Notes: generated by a model not told the origin, from the letters alone. Shown: positions 6,730 to 14,103, numbered from the stretch's first letter. The stretch: DNA of 17,690 bases from Candidatus Cloacimonadota bacterium (GCA_021772705.1 JAJFLN010000364.1:1-17690), one strand, 5' to 3'. Numbers and translations: made by a program.

Positions 6730-7304
6730 GGATGAATCTCCCGGACAACGAGCCCGAACCGTCGTCCATAAGTCTCGGTCTTGTCGTGGGCCCGGTCCTC
6801 GGCTTTGAAGCGCAACCTTTTCATGACTTTCATTCGCTGATCGAACCCCTTCTGCGCCACCCGAGCGTCGCCAGACTCGCTGGAGAACATGTATTCCATC
6901 ATCATTTCCGACAAAGCGCAGAAGTCGTAGAGGTGACAGAACTCGTGGAACAAGGTAAGTCTCAGCTGCTCCAGATTCGCTAGCTGGGACTGGTTGATGT
7001 AGATGGTTCCAGTCAGGTGCAGGCCCCGTTCCCTGTTGGGACCGAACTCCCGGACCTGAACCAGAACGCCCCGGTTGTGGTTTCGGAAGTCGTATCCTCC
7101 CAGGTCGGCGAATTCGCCCTCCTGGAACTCATCAGCGATCTCGAGAACCAGGGCCTCGACCCGCTGTCGAGTCTGGCGGGAGATGGAGAGAGTGGCCTCG
7201 GACCAGTCGAAGTCGATCCTGGCATGGCCGATGCCTGGCGTCAGCCACATGAACAACGCGACAGCCAGACAGGCCGCGCGCAATGAACCGGAAACCCACT
7301 GCAT
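6726..7304 (-). CDS. Secreted HEFCHLYDF protein, putative zinc metallopeptidase-like
   Basis: The 192-residue product starts at ATG 7304, chosen over an upstream in-frame ATG at 7349 because a strong ribosome site (GGAGAGGAGA) lies just before it and a signal peptide follows at once (MQWVSGSLRAACLAVALFMW to GHA, about 28 residues). Residues 120-124 are HEFCH, followed by LYDF, giving the same HEFxHLYD[FY] signature as the downstream protein. Preceding features are also shared: an R-V-E-x-x-V helix, a YDF/IDF strand, and a helix of L, R and Q leading into the motif. Candidate third zinc ligands are the glutamates at 133, 137 or 143; none is conserved clearly in the paralogue. The gene overlaps the downstream paralogue by 4 bp. 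A 222-bp gap separates it from the permease gene upstream. The family is not one I can name with confidence. Confidence 0.75.
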   Translation of the reverse strand: MQWVSGSLRAACLAVALFMWLTPGIGHARIDFDWSEATLSISRQTRQRVEALVLEIADEFQEGEFADLGGYDFRNHNRGVLVQVREFGPNRERGLHLTGTIYINQSQLANLEQLRLTLFHEFCHLYDFCALSEMMMEYMFSSESGDARVAQKGFDQRMKVMKRLRFKAEDRAHDKTETYGRRFGLVVREIHP

Positions 7305-7526
7305 CGATTCTCCTCTCCGAAACGGCAACAAGAGCCCCTGATATGACAATCACGGGATGGACTCCCGGTATCGAATCATGGGATTAAGACAGAACCGGAA
7401 GGATGACAACGGAAAACCGACTCAGCAGCTGGGCTTCCTGGAACTGACGAGAGAGTTCAGGCTCCCGGGCATCACCTTCGAGGGAGGACAGGGAGTGCTG
7501 TACCAGCTGCTCCTGGAGCCTCGATC
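7305..7526. other. Intergenic spacer with a weak stem-loop downstream of the permease gene
   Basis: A near-perfect stem-loop lies at 7437-7461 (CCTGGAACT paired with AGTTCAGG, loop of about 8 bases) downstream of the permease stop on the minus strand, but no T-run follows, so it is not a clear intrinsic terminator. A 9-bp inverted repeat (7424-7432 and 7503-7511) flanks it. A 66-codon plus-strand frame covers most of the spacer but shows no recognisable features. No convincing promoter for the HEFCH gene was found. Confidence 0.3.
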
Positions 7527-8936
7527 TCAAGCGAGGAAGGACAGCAACAGCACATAGAAGGTCGCCATCACGAGCAGACTGCAGGCAAATGGAAAGGCAG
7601 TCTTCACGAAGGTCCCGAAGCTCATGGGCAGGCCATTCTTGTGGATGATCGTGACGGCCACCACGGTGGAGGCTGAACCGATGGGGGTCAGATTCCCGCC
7701 GAGGTTGGCGCCGAAGATGACCGCCCACCAGAGTGGGGAAGAGGAGGGTGTTCCCCCTCCAGAAGCGGCCAGGATCTTGGCCAGCACCGCAGCCAGGGGA
7801 ATGTTGTCCGTGACGGAGCTGGCAATGGCGGAGGACCAGAGGAGACAGGCGGCACCGATCTTGGGCCCCAGTGCGATGAGCTTCTCGATCCCGGTCCCCA
7901 TCATCATCAGGACCTGTGCGTGCTCCATGACATTGATCACGATGAAGAGGGTGGCGAAGAAGGCCAGGAGGTCCCAGTCCAGGGCGGCGTAGAAGCGGTC
8001 CACCTCGTGTTTGTGGAACAGGAGCATCACGCCGGCGAAGAAGAGCGCCACGAACCCCATCCCGAGGTCATTGATGTGTGCCGGCAAGACGGAAGTGGAG
8101 GCGATGGCCACGATGAACAGGACCAGCGCCACGGCGCTGATATTGAACATCCGGTTGGACTCGATTCCATCGTTCTCGTCAAAGCTCTGTACGAGTTCGC
8201 GGGCCTCGGATCGCTCCTCGTCGGTTTTCAGGCCCTGAATTTGGAAGATACGCATTCCGAGCCAGAGCGTGAAAGCCGACGCCAGGACGACGTACCAGAT
8301 CGATACGGTCAGGAACTTCATGAACGAGATACCGGCTTTGGTTCCAACGATGATGTTGGGAACCGAACTGATGAGTGTCAGCAGGCCTCCAACATTGGTC
8401 AGCAGACCCTCGACCATGAGAAATCCCAGCAACATCTTGTCCTGACCGAGCTTTCTCAACGAAACAGCCGTCAGAGAGCCAACGATGATCATGGCCGTCA
8501 CGTTGTTCAAGACCGCCGAGAAGATGACGGTCATGCTGCCGTAGTAGAGCAACAGCTTGACCGGGTCCCCGCCGCTGAGCTTGGTCAGCTTGACGGCGAT
8601 CCAGGAGAAGATGCCGGACCGGCTCGTAACATCCACGAAGAGGCTCGCCCCCAGGATGATGGCTATCACGCTCCAGTCGATGGCGGGAATATAGACTGGC
8701 AGTTCGATCTTCTCCGACGTGGCCAGATGAGTCGGATCCGAGACATAGACTCCTTCGAAGGGCAGGATCTCGAAGTAGGCGCCCAGGATCAGAGCCAGGA
8801 TCGCGAAGGTGCCCGTGATGATCGACTTCTTGGCGTGAATCTTCTCCTCCAGGGCGAGGCAGGTGATCATTGCCGCGAGCAAACCTGCGAAAAGCAGGGT
8901 CAGCGACCCGGAGACGTGATGTTCAGAACCAGTCAT
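7527..8936 (-). CDS. ArsB/NhaD-type (SLC13/CitM-like) ion permease
   Basis: This is a 469-residue polytopic membrane protein of the ion transporter superfamily that includes NhaD Na+/H+ antiporters, ArsB and SLC13/CitM carriers. The ATG at 8936 follows GGGGAGGGGAG at a suitable distance and is preferred over an upstream in-frame start at 8984. At least ten hydrophobic segments are visible. The two inverted halves each carry the family signatures: AVLNNVTAMI (142-150) with TNVGGLLTLISSVPN (180-194) in the first half, and SSVTDNIPLA (373-382) with GANLGGNLTPIG (409-420) in the second. These helix breaks form the ion-binding site in relatives. The substrate (Na+, arsenite or dicarboxylate) cannot be fixed from sequence; the NLTPIG motif is found in NhaD- and P-protein-like members. 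It is downstream of, and probably co-transcribed with, a universal-stress-like gene, 91 bp away. Confidence 0.85.
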   Translation of the reverse strand: MTGSEHHVSGSLTLLFAGLLAAMITCLALEEKIHAKKSIITGTFAILALILGAYFEILPFEGVYVSDPTHLATSEKIELPVYIPAIDWSVIAIILGASLFVDVTSRSGIFSWIAVKLTKLSGGDPVKLLLYYGSMTVIFSAVLNNVTAMIIVGSLTAVSLRKLGQDKMLLGFLMVEGLLTNVGGLLTLISSVPNIIVGTKAGISFMKFLTVSIWYVVLASAFTLWLGMRIFQIQGLKTDEERSEARELVQSFDENDGIESNRMFNISAVALVLFIVAIASTSVLPAHINDLGMGFVALFFAGVMLLFHKHEVDRFYAALDWDLLAFFATLFIVINVMEHAQVLMMMGTGIEKLIALGPKIGAACLLWSSAIASSVTDNIPLAAVLAKILAASGGGTPSSSPLWWAVIFGANLGGNLTPIGSASTVVAVTIIHKNGLPMSFGTFVKTAFPFACSLLVMATFYVLLLSFLA

Positions 8937-9027
8937 TGCACTCCCCTCCCCGGCCCGGGCACGGCAGCCGCTCGACGGAAGCATTCCAGGTTCGGTCGGC
9001 GCGGCGCGGATTCGCCCAGGAGAGTCC

Positions 9028-9894
9028 TCATATCAACAGAAGCGGCCGACGCTTGAACTCGATGGCCAGGGAGTAGGTTCGAGGGTCCATTGCGAGCTGA
9101 TCCGGTGCACAGGTCTCCATCACCAGCAAATTGACTTTGTGCTGCTCCAGCAGTCGCCGGTAGTCATCGACGGTGTGCCCAAGCTCCACGACGGCCTCCA
9201 GCTCAACATCGACACCACCCAGAGCTTGTAGAACTTCGATGCAGGAAGCGATGAAGTCTCTCGGTTCCTTGAGAAGCTGATCCAGAATGACCTTCCTGGC
9301 ATTTTCGGTCTCAATGGATGGGATCTTCTCGATGACATTCATGTAGCGCTCGAAGACGCGCCCCTGCTCGATGTGCGAGAGGATACACTTGCCTCCCGGG
9401 GCAGTGAAGTGAACGGCGAAGTTGACGATCCTGCTATCTCCCGCCATGTGGTCCGTGACCGCCAGGACCTGGGAAGTCCTGCCCAGAATGGCCTTCTCTT
9501 CGGGAAGATCGGGCCTGGGGAGGAGCAGCACGGGATAGGGTGTCGCCTGGGTCATCTCATCGACGTAGATCCCCAAACTGTGCTGAGGCCGATAGCCGTC
9601 CTCGAAGAGATTCCGATGGGTGACGACCAGGTCCGGAGCTGCCTGCCCCAGTCTCTCCAGGAACTCGGCCACGGTGCGAAAACTCTCGGGACCCATGAGA
9701 GCGAACTCCTCTGGAGCATCTCCCTCCAGTCCATCGAGGACCTGGCGGGCGCGCTCCTCGGCGGTCTGATGATGCTCGGCGGTCTGATCCGTCACGATGA
9801 GCGCCTTCGCCAGTTCGATCCGGCCTGGCTCGAATCGAGGTTTGTCGGCGCTCCGGAAGATCGACTCGAAGGCATCCAGCTTGTTGGTGTCCAT
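9028..9894 (-). CDS. Tandem universal stress protein (USP)-like protein
   Basis: This 288-residue cytoplasmic protein is two USP-like alpha/beta domains in tandem. The first (about 28-128) contains KALIVTDQTA, GQAAPDLVVTHRNLF and YPVLLLPRPD, which end in the usual strand-loop of USPs. The second (about 141-288) has QVLAVTDHMAGDSRIVNFAV with CILSHIEQGRVFE, then a helix, a strand (DVELEAVVELG) and HKVNLLVMET, and ends on the last strand RRPLLLI. The G-2x-G-9x-G(S/T) ATP-binding loop of the ATP-type USPs is not visible in either half, so nucleotide binding is doubtful. The gene is upstream of the permease on the same strand; USPs often accompany or regulate transporters, so a role in permease control is inferred. 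The ATG at 9894 has no strong ribosome site. A TTGCTG-N18-TATCTT promoter candidate lies just upstream. Confidence 0.75.
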   Translation of the reverse strand: MDTNKLDAFESIFRSADKPRFEPGRIELAKALIVTDQTAEHHQTAEERARQVLDGLEGDAPEEFALMGPESFRTVAEFLERLGQAAPDLVVTHRNLFEDGYRPQHSLGIYVDEMTQATPYPVLLLPRPDLPEEKAILGRTSQVLAVTDHMAGDSRIVNFAVHFTAPGGKCILSHIEQGRVFERYMNVIEKIPSIETENARKVILDQLLKEPRDFIASCIEVLQALGGVDVELEAVVELGHTVDDYRRLLEQHKVNLLVMETCAPDQLAMDPRTYSLAIEFKRRPLLLI

Positions 9895-9926
9895 GGTGAA
9901 GAGTGACCGTGTGGAAGGTCAGGTAG

Positions 9927-9956
9927 AAGATAGCGGATTTACGCTGATTGCAGCAA
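9927..9956 (-). promoter_or_regulatory. Weak sigma70-like promoter candidate for the USP-permease genes
   Basis: Reading the minus strand, TTGCTG (9956-9951) and TATCTT (9932-9927) are separated by 18 bases and end about 32 bases before the USP ATG at 9894. The -35 matches 3/6 and the -10 matches 4/6, so this is tentative. Confidence 0.3.
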
Positions 9957-9962
9957 CGGGAA

Positions 9963-9991
9963 CCTGCGGGAGCGGGTGCATGTCCCGCAGG
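9963..9991. repeat. Stem-loop: 9-bp perfect inverted repeat, 11-base loop
   Basis: CCTGCGGGA (9963-9971) pairs with TCCCGCAGG (9983-9991). A more imperfect outer pairing (CAACGGG left, CCCTGTTG right, to about 10012) extends it. No T-run follows in either direction. It may be part of the same repeat-rich intergenic block as the larger palindrome at 10049-10131. Confidence 0.6.
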
Positions 9992-10048
9992 GGTCCCCCT
10001 GTTGGGTCAGCATCAGGCCGCCGTCCTACGGGAGATCCGGTCGCGGTA

Positions 10049-10131
10049 GGGACACACGACTGGACCCGAATTCGCCGTCGGCTGCCAGGCAGCACGGATA
10101 CCTCAGGAATTCGGGTCCAGTCGTGTGTCCC
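10049..10131. repeat. Perfect 25-bp inverted repeat with nested hairpin (REP or MITE-like)
   Basis: Bases 10049-10073 are the exact reverse complement of 10107-10131, and each arm contains GAATTC at its inner end. The 33-base spacer itself holds a perfect hairpin, GCTGCC-A-GGCAGC (10081-10093). The length, perfect symmetry and nested hairpin point to a palindromic repeat such as those mobilised by REP-associated tyrosine transposases, or to the folded remains of a small mobile element. No transposase is in this window. It lies between the divergent USP and kinase promoters. Confidence 0.8.
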
Positions 10132-10161
10132 CTGATCTCCCAACCACCAGGTGATAGCCGT

Positions 10162-10190
10162 TTGACTTGTACTTGCTTCCGGGCTATCAT
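10162..10190 (+). promoter_or_regulatory. Sigma70-type promoter for the kinase-proline dehydrogenase operon
   Basis: TTGACT (10162-10167) and TATCAT (10185-10190) are separated by exactly 17 bases. The -35 matches 5/6 and the -10 matches 5/6 of consensus. Transcription would start near 10197, too close to the ATG at 10199 for a ribosome site, but about 70 bases before the GTG at 10268, which supports the latter as the start. Confidence 0.6.
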
Positions 10191-10257
10191 CTCGGGCCAT
10201 GTCTTCGCGCTCAGGGAACGGGTTCTCCGGCTCTCGGAGTATCTGCCCCGATACCCC

Positions 10258-10262
10258 GGAGG
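10258..10262 (+). promoter_or_regulatory. Ribosome binding site that decides the kinase start
   Basis: GGAGG followed by five bases (ATTCA) and then GTG at 10268 is the best placed ribosome site in the region. The in-frame ATG at 10199 has none and would lie almost at the predicted transcription start. Confidence 0.6.
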
Positions 10263-10267
10263 ATTCA

Positions 10268-11848
10268 GTGGACCCGGCTGGAGGCGGGGGCACCGAGGGG
10301 ATGGTGAATCCCGAGGGCCTGGACGGTTACACCCTCCACGAAGAGGTGGGCCGGGGCGGCATGGGGATCGTGTTCCGGGGTACCGAGAAGGGGACGGGAA
10401 GGCCAGTGGCGGCGAAACGACTCCATCTCGGCCGAGCCGCGGACCTGACTGCTTTGAAGCGGTTCGAACGGGAAGCGGAGATCCTGTCTTCACTGACCCA
10501 TCCCGGGATCGTCGGCTTTCTGGACCACATCGAGCTGCCGGAGGTGCAGTGGCTCATCATGGAGTGGATCGACGGGGAGTCTCTCGACGTTCCCATGCGC
10601 CGCGGCCCCCTGCCTCTGGAGCGAGCTTGCGAGGTCCTGTTCTGCCTGCTCGATGCCCTGGCCCATGCCCATGGCCGAGGCGTGGTCCATCGGGACGTGA
10701 AGCCCCAGAATGTACTGCTCGGCTGGGACGGAGCAGTGAAGCTGACCGACTTCGGGCTGGCCGTCCTGTGGGACCAGAGAACGCTCGACAGCCGCCGGCT
10801 CACCACCGGAGCGGTCCGTCTGGGCACCTTGGAGTACATGGCTCCGGAGCAGAGAAGAGATGCTACCCGTGTTGACTCCCGGGCCGATGTCTACTCTGCC
10901 AGCGTGGTCTGTTACGAGCTGGTGACAGGTCAGATTCCGGTGGGCAACTTCCCCTCCCCCAGCGATAGCAACCCAGGACTGCCCACGTGGTTCGACCAGG
11001 CCTTGATGCGAGGGCTGGAATCCTCTGCCGATCGTCGCCAGGCCTCGGCCCAGGAACTCAGGACTGAGCTAGCAGCGGCGATGCCTCAGGAGTTCCGGGA
11101 TGGGCTGAGTCTGGCAAACTCTGACGACAGGAGGAGCCGGCAGATCCTGGCGCGGGGCAACCAGAATTCGAAACATCAGGACATGGTCCTCGTCCCCGGA
11201 GGGCCGGTCATCCTGGGTGGCCCGGGATTCGAGCCGGAGCATCGAGTGACCCTGCGGCCATTCTGGATCGACTGTTTTCCCGTGACCAACTCTCAGTATC
11301 AGCGATTCGTCGAATCCACGGGTCACCCCGAGCCACGATACTGGCTCGATGCCAGCCGCCAGCAAGTTCCCATCGACCCGGAGTATCCCGTGGTTGGCGT
11401 GAACTGGCACGACGCCCTGGCCTTCGCCAGCTGGGCGGGCAAGAGACTTCCGTCGGAAGCAGAGTGGGAGAAGGCCGCCCGGGGAAGCGAGGGCCGCCTC
11501 TATCCCTGGGGGAGCGAGTCGAAGCCGGAGCGATGCAACTGCCAGGGGATCGGGCCGCGGCAGATCACTCCCCGTGGCGCCTATCCTGCGGGGGCAACAC
11601 CGGAAGGCGTAGAGGATTTGCTGGGCAACGTGGCCGAGTGGACCGGATCCCTGGATCTGGGCTTACCCTACCAGCCCGGTCAGGGCCGAGAAGATCCCGC
11701 AGGCCGGGGAAAGCGAATTCTACGCGGAGGCTCGTGGTACAGCCGGTTCGAGGAGCTATACTCCTGGGCCCGGCAGGGAGAGATTCCGACTACCCGGATG
11801 CCAAACATCGGTTTCCGCTGCGCCAGCGACGCCGACGAGGAGGATTGA
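10268..11848 (+). CDS. Ser/Thr protein kinase fused to a formylglycine-generating-enzyme-like domain
   Basis: From GTG 10268 the product has 526 residues; the ATG at 10199 would add 23. Residues about 20-270 form a complete Hanks-type kinase: GRGGMG P-loop (28-33), VAAK lysine (K50), HRDVKPQN (141-148), DFG (161-163) and a GTLEYMAPEQ activation and P+1 loop; all catalytic residues are present. A linker leads to an FGE/SUMF1-like domain (about 306-526) with MVLVPGG, TLRPFWIDCFPVTNSQY, VGVNWHDALAFASWAGKRLPSEAEWEKAARG, GNVAEWT, ILRGGSWY and NIGFRC. The two active-site cysteines of true FGE (GGSxxCxxxxC) are replaced here (GGSWYSRFEELYSWARQ), so the domain is probably a binding or sensory module, as in chlamydial Pkn1-like kinases. 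No membrane segment is seen, so it is cytoplasmic. It is 5 bp upstream of proline dehydrogenase. The substrate is unknown. Confidence 0.92.
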   Translation: MDPAGGGGTEGMVNPEGLDGYTLHEEVGRGGMGIVFRGTEKGTGRPVAAKRLHLGRAADLTALKRFEREAEILSSLTHPGIVGFLDHIELPEVQWLIMEWIDGESLDVPMRRGPLPLERACEVLFCLLDALAHAHGRGVVHRDVKPQNVLLGWDGAVKLTDFGLAVLWDQRTLDSRRLTTGAVRLGTLEYMAPEQRRDATRVDSRADVYSASVVCYELVTGQIPVGNFPSPSDSNPGLPTWFDQALMRGLESSADRRQASAQELRTELAAAMPQEFRDGLSLANSDDRRSRQILARGNQNSKHQDMVLVPGGPVILGGPGFEPEHRVTLRPFWIDCFPVTNSQYQRFVESTGHPEPRYWLDASRQQVPIDPEYPVVGVNWHDALAFASWAGKRLPSEAEWEKAARGSEGRLYPWGSESKPERCNCQGIGPRQITPRGAYPAGATPEGVEDLLGNVAEWTGSLDLGLPYQPGQGREDPAGRGKRILRGGSWYSRFEELYSWARQGEIPTTRMPNIGFRCASDADEED

Positions 11849-11853
11849 GCTTC

Positions 11854-12759
11854 ATGTTGAGGAACACGCTCCTCTACCTGTCAGAGATGAAACGTATTCA
11901 GGGCTGGATCATGGGCAATCCCCTGTCCCGCCGCGCCGCGCTCCGCTTCGTGGCAGGAGAGACCCGGCAGGAGGCACTCGAGGCGGCCCGGGCCCTGAAC
12001 AACAAGGGAATCGAAGCGAGCATCGATTTCCTGGGAGAGAATGTCTCTCAGGAGAGCGAGGCCCGGCAGGCCCTCGAGGAGTACCTGGCCGTGCTGGACG
12101 GCATCGAGCGAGAGAAGGTCCGCTCCCATGTCTCCATCAAGCTGACGGCCCTGGGCCTGGACATCTCGGGAGATCTCTGCCGAGAGCATGTCACCCAGAT
12201 CTGCAGGCGGGCCAAGGAGATCGGGACCTTCGTCCGGATCGACATGGAGGGGTCGGCTTACACCGAAGCCACCCTGGGGCTCTATAAGAAGGTCCTTGGA
12301 GAGTTCGACAATGTAGGTCTTGCCATCCAGGCCTACCTGTATCGAACAGAGAAGGACATCGAGGGGCTCGTGAAAGAGGGAGGGAAGTTCCGGCTCTGCA
12401 AGGGCGCCTACAAGGAGCCGGGCGAGATCGCTCATCAGGAGAAGCGGGACGTGGACAGCAGCTATGTATCGAGCATGAAGTTCCTGCTTTCCAGCGGCAC
12501 CTATCACGGCCTGGCAACTCACGATCCGGAGATCATCCAGAAAGCAAAGGACTACGCCCAGGAGAACGAGATCGGCCGGGACGCTTTCGAGTTCCAGATG
12601 CTCTACGGCATTCAGCGCGACACGCAGGAGGCCGTGGCCCGGGACTACAACATGCGCGTTTACATCCCTTACGGCACCAACTGGTACCCCTACCTGATGC
12701 GCCGCCTGGCCGAGAGGCCGGCGAACCTCTGGTTCGTCCTGAAGAACCTGATGCGATGA
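11854..12759 (+). CDS. putB: Proline dehydrogenase (monofunctional, FAD-dependent)
   Basis: The 301-residue protein oxidises L-proline to delta-1-pyrroline-5-carboxylate with FAD in a (beta/alpha)8 barrel, the first step of proline catabolism. The ATG at 11854 follows GAGGAGGA (11837-11844), which lies inside the end of the kinase gene. Family motifs in order are SIKLTALG (94-101), VRIDMEGSAYTEATL (127-141), AIQAYLYRT (157-165), FRLCKGAYKEP (179-189), LATHDP (220-225), FEFQMLYGI (245-253) and the C-terminal YLMRRLAERPAN (280-291), whose Arg pair binds the substrate carboxylate. The length fits the monofunctional PutB-type enzymes, not bifunctional PutA. No pyrroline-5-carboxylate dehydrogenase gene is in the window. 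The stop is 5 bp from the convergent tldE stop, leaving almost no room for a terminator. Co-transcription with the kinase is likely from the 5-bp gap. Confidence 0.93.
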   Translation: MLRNTLLYLSEMKRIQGWIMGNPLSRRAALRFVAGETRQEALEAARALNNKGIEASIDFLGENVSQESEARQALEEYLAVLDGIEREKVRSHVSIKLTALGLDISGDLCREHVTQICRRAKEIGTFVRIDMEGSAYTEATLGLYKKVLGEFDNVGLAIQAYLYRTEKDIEGLVKEGGKFRLCKGAYKEPGEIAHQEKRDVDSSYVSSMKFLLSSGTYHGLATHDPEIIQKAKDYAQENEIGRDAFEFQMLYGIQRDTQEAVARDYNMRVYIPYGTNWYPYLMRRLAERPANLWFVLKNLMR

Positions 12760-12764
12760 GCAGG

Positions 12765-14099
12765 CTACTCGCCAGAGATTGTCATCTCGGAGATCTTGAA
12801 GGTCGGGGAGCCGCTTCCGGCCCAGAACCGCAGGTCATCGGCGACCTCCTCGATTCCCATCAACATCGCCTGGACAGTGGAGGCGATGGTGACTCTCTCG
12901 ACGGGATGAGTTATCTGGCCGTTCTCGATCCAGAGACCGCTGGCACCGATGGAGTAGTGCCCGCTGGCTATGTTGAGGCCCATTCCCATGAGGTTCGTCA
13001 CCAGCAGGCCGGACTTGACCGACCCCAGGATCTCCTCCCGGCTCGACTTGCCCGGCGCCAGGTAGAGGTTATGGGCGCCCAGGGCTCCCTCTCGTTCATA
13101 GCTGCCACGCTGGACGTTACCCGTGGGCAACGCTCCGAGCTTGAGAGCGCTGTGAAGGTTGTGCAAGTAGGTGGTCAGTACCCCGTCGGAGACGATGTTC
13201 TTGTTTTCTGTACGGATGCCCTCGCCGTCGACGATGCTGTTGGCGTAGCCCCCCTCACGATCGCACTCGTCCACGATGCTCACGTGGGCCGGAGCAATAC
13301 TCTCGCCGACCTTGCCGGCAAGGAAGGTCTCGTTCAGGGCCACCCTCTCGCCGTTCACGGCGGCTATGAGATAGCCGAGAAACCGCAAACCGATCCGGTT
13401 GTCAAAGACCACGGGAGCTTTCTGGCTCTTGACCGGACGAGCTCCGAGTTTCCGGAGGGCATGACGGGCGGCCTCCTCTCCCACCTCCTCCGGTGAGATC
13501 TTGGAGAAGTAGCGGACGGCCTGATACTGAGCGCCAACCTGCCTCTCGTCGCCGTCCATGGCGAGCACAGAGAGGGAGAGGCCGCAGTGGGTCTTCTTCT
13601 CCCGGCTCACGAGGCCCCTGGAGTTGACGTGAATCTTCTCGAAGGTTCCGTCCCAGTAGTCGGCCTCTTCCGTGTTCTTGACCCTCGGGTCCCTGTCATA
13701 GGCTGCGCCCTCGAGACGGAGGAGCAGGTCGATCTTGGTCTGAAGGTCCTGTCGGGCCAGGTCGGTATCGAAGACGGTCAACTCCGAGGTTCCTACAGCC
13801 TCCTCACAGAGTCGATTGGACTCCTCCTCGCAGGTCTCGGCAGCGTAGTCGAGGGCCCGGCGAGCCATGACCTTCAGGTCTCTGGCGGTCAGGCCCGTTC
13901 CGGTGACGTAGGCCTTTCTACGGTCCTTGAAGACCTTGAGCCCCAGACCGGTGACTCCAGCTCGCTCGACCTTTTCGATCTCCTTCATTCGAGCCGTGAG
14001 ACTGAGGTAGTCCTCGACGGTCAGGTAAGCCTCAGCCTCGTCGGCTCCGGCGTCCATGGCTGCCTTGACGGCAAGATGAGCAATCTCGGTGTAGTCCAT
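12765..14099 (-). CDS. tldE: TldE/PmbA family subunit of the TldD/TldE metalloprotease
   Basis: The 444-residue product matches the length of E. coli TldE/PmbA (about 450). The ATG at 14099, preceded by AAGGGA, was preferred over a TTG at 14123 that overlaps tldD. Typical features are GADEAEAYLTVEDYLSLTARM near the N-terminus, GLGLKVFKDRRKAYVTGT, then VVFDNRIGLRFLGYLIAAVNGERV in the middle, DGEGIRTENKNIVSDGVLTTYLHNL, and GMGLNIASGHYSIGASGLWIENGQITHPVERVTI at the C-terminus. TldE lacks the zinc motif and forms a heterodimer with TldD, which together degrade unfolded peptides and mature microcin-like precursors in known systems. Only 4 bp separate it from the tldD stop, so the two are co-transcribed. 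It is convergent with proline dehydrogenase. Confidence 0.92.
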   Translation of the reverse strand: MDYTEIAHLAVKAAMDAGADEAEAYLTVEDYLSLTARMKEIEKVERAGVTGLGLKVFKDRRKAYVTGTGLTARDLKVMARRALDYAAETCEEESNRLCEEAVGTSELTVFDTDLARQDLQTKIDLLLRLEGAAYDRDPRVKNTEEADYWDGTFEKIHVNSRGLVSREKKTHCGLSLSVLAMDGDERQVGAQYQAVRYFSKISPEEVGEEAARHALRKLGARPVKSQKAPVVFDNRIGLRFLGYLIAAVNGERVALNETFLAGKVGESIAPAHVSIVDECDREGGYANSIVDGEGIRTENKNIVSDGVLTTYLHNLHSALKLGALPTGNVQRGSYEREGALGAHNLYLAPGKSSREEILGSVKSGLLVTNLMGMGLNIASGHYSIGASGLWIENGQITHPVERVTIASTVQAMLMGIEEVADDLRFWAGSGSPTFKISEMTISGE

Positions 14100-14103
14100 G
14101 GGC

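Noticed and set aside
7357..7557. A 66-codon plus-strand frame in the permease-HEFCH spacer
   Set aside because: It runs into the permease 3' end, has no ribosome site and no recognisable domain. It cannot be excluded, but there is no positive support.
7920..9056. A 378-codon plus-strand frame opposite the permease
   Set aside because: Its product is rich in D, H, Q and G with no hydrophobic core, the mirror of a membrane protein's codons. The minus-strand frame has all the family motifs.
9983..10000. Possible intrinsic terminator (GC-rich hairpin)
   Set aside because: No run of T follows the hairpin on either strand.
11464..11853. N-terminal extension of proline dehydrogenase
   Set aside because: It overlaps the FGE-like domain of the kinase gene, and the ATG at 11854 has a good ribosome site and starts the family's conserved N-terminus.
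12756..13496. A 246-codon plus-strand frame opposite tldE
   Set aside because: It is a shadow of the clearly identified TldE frame.
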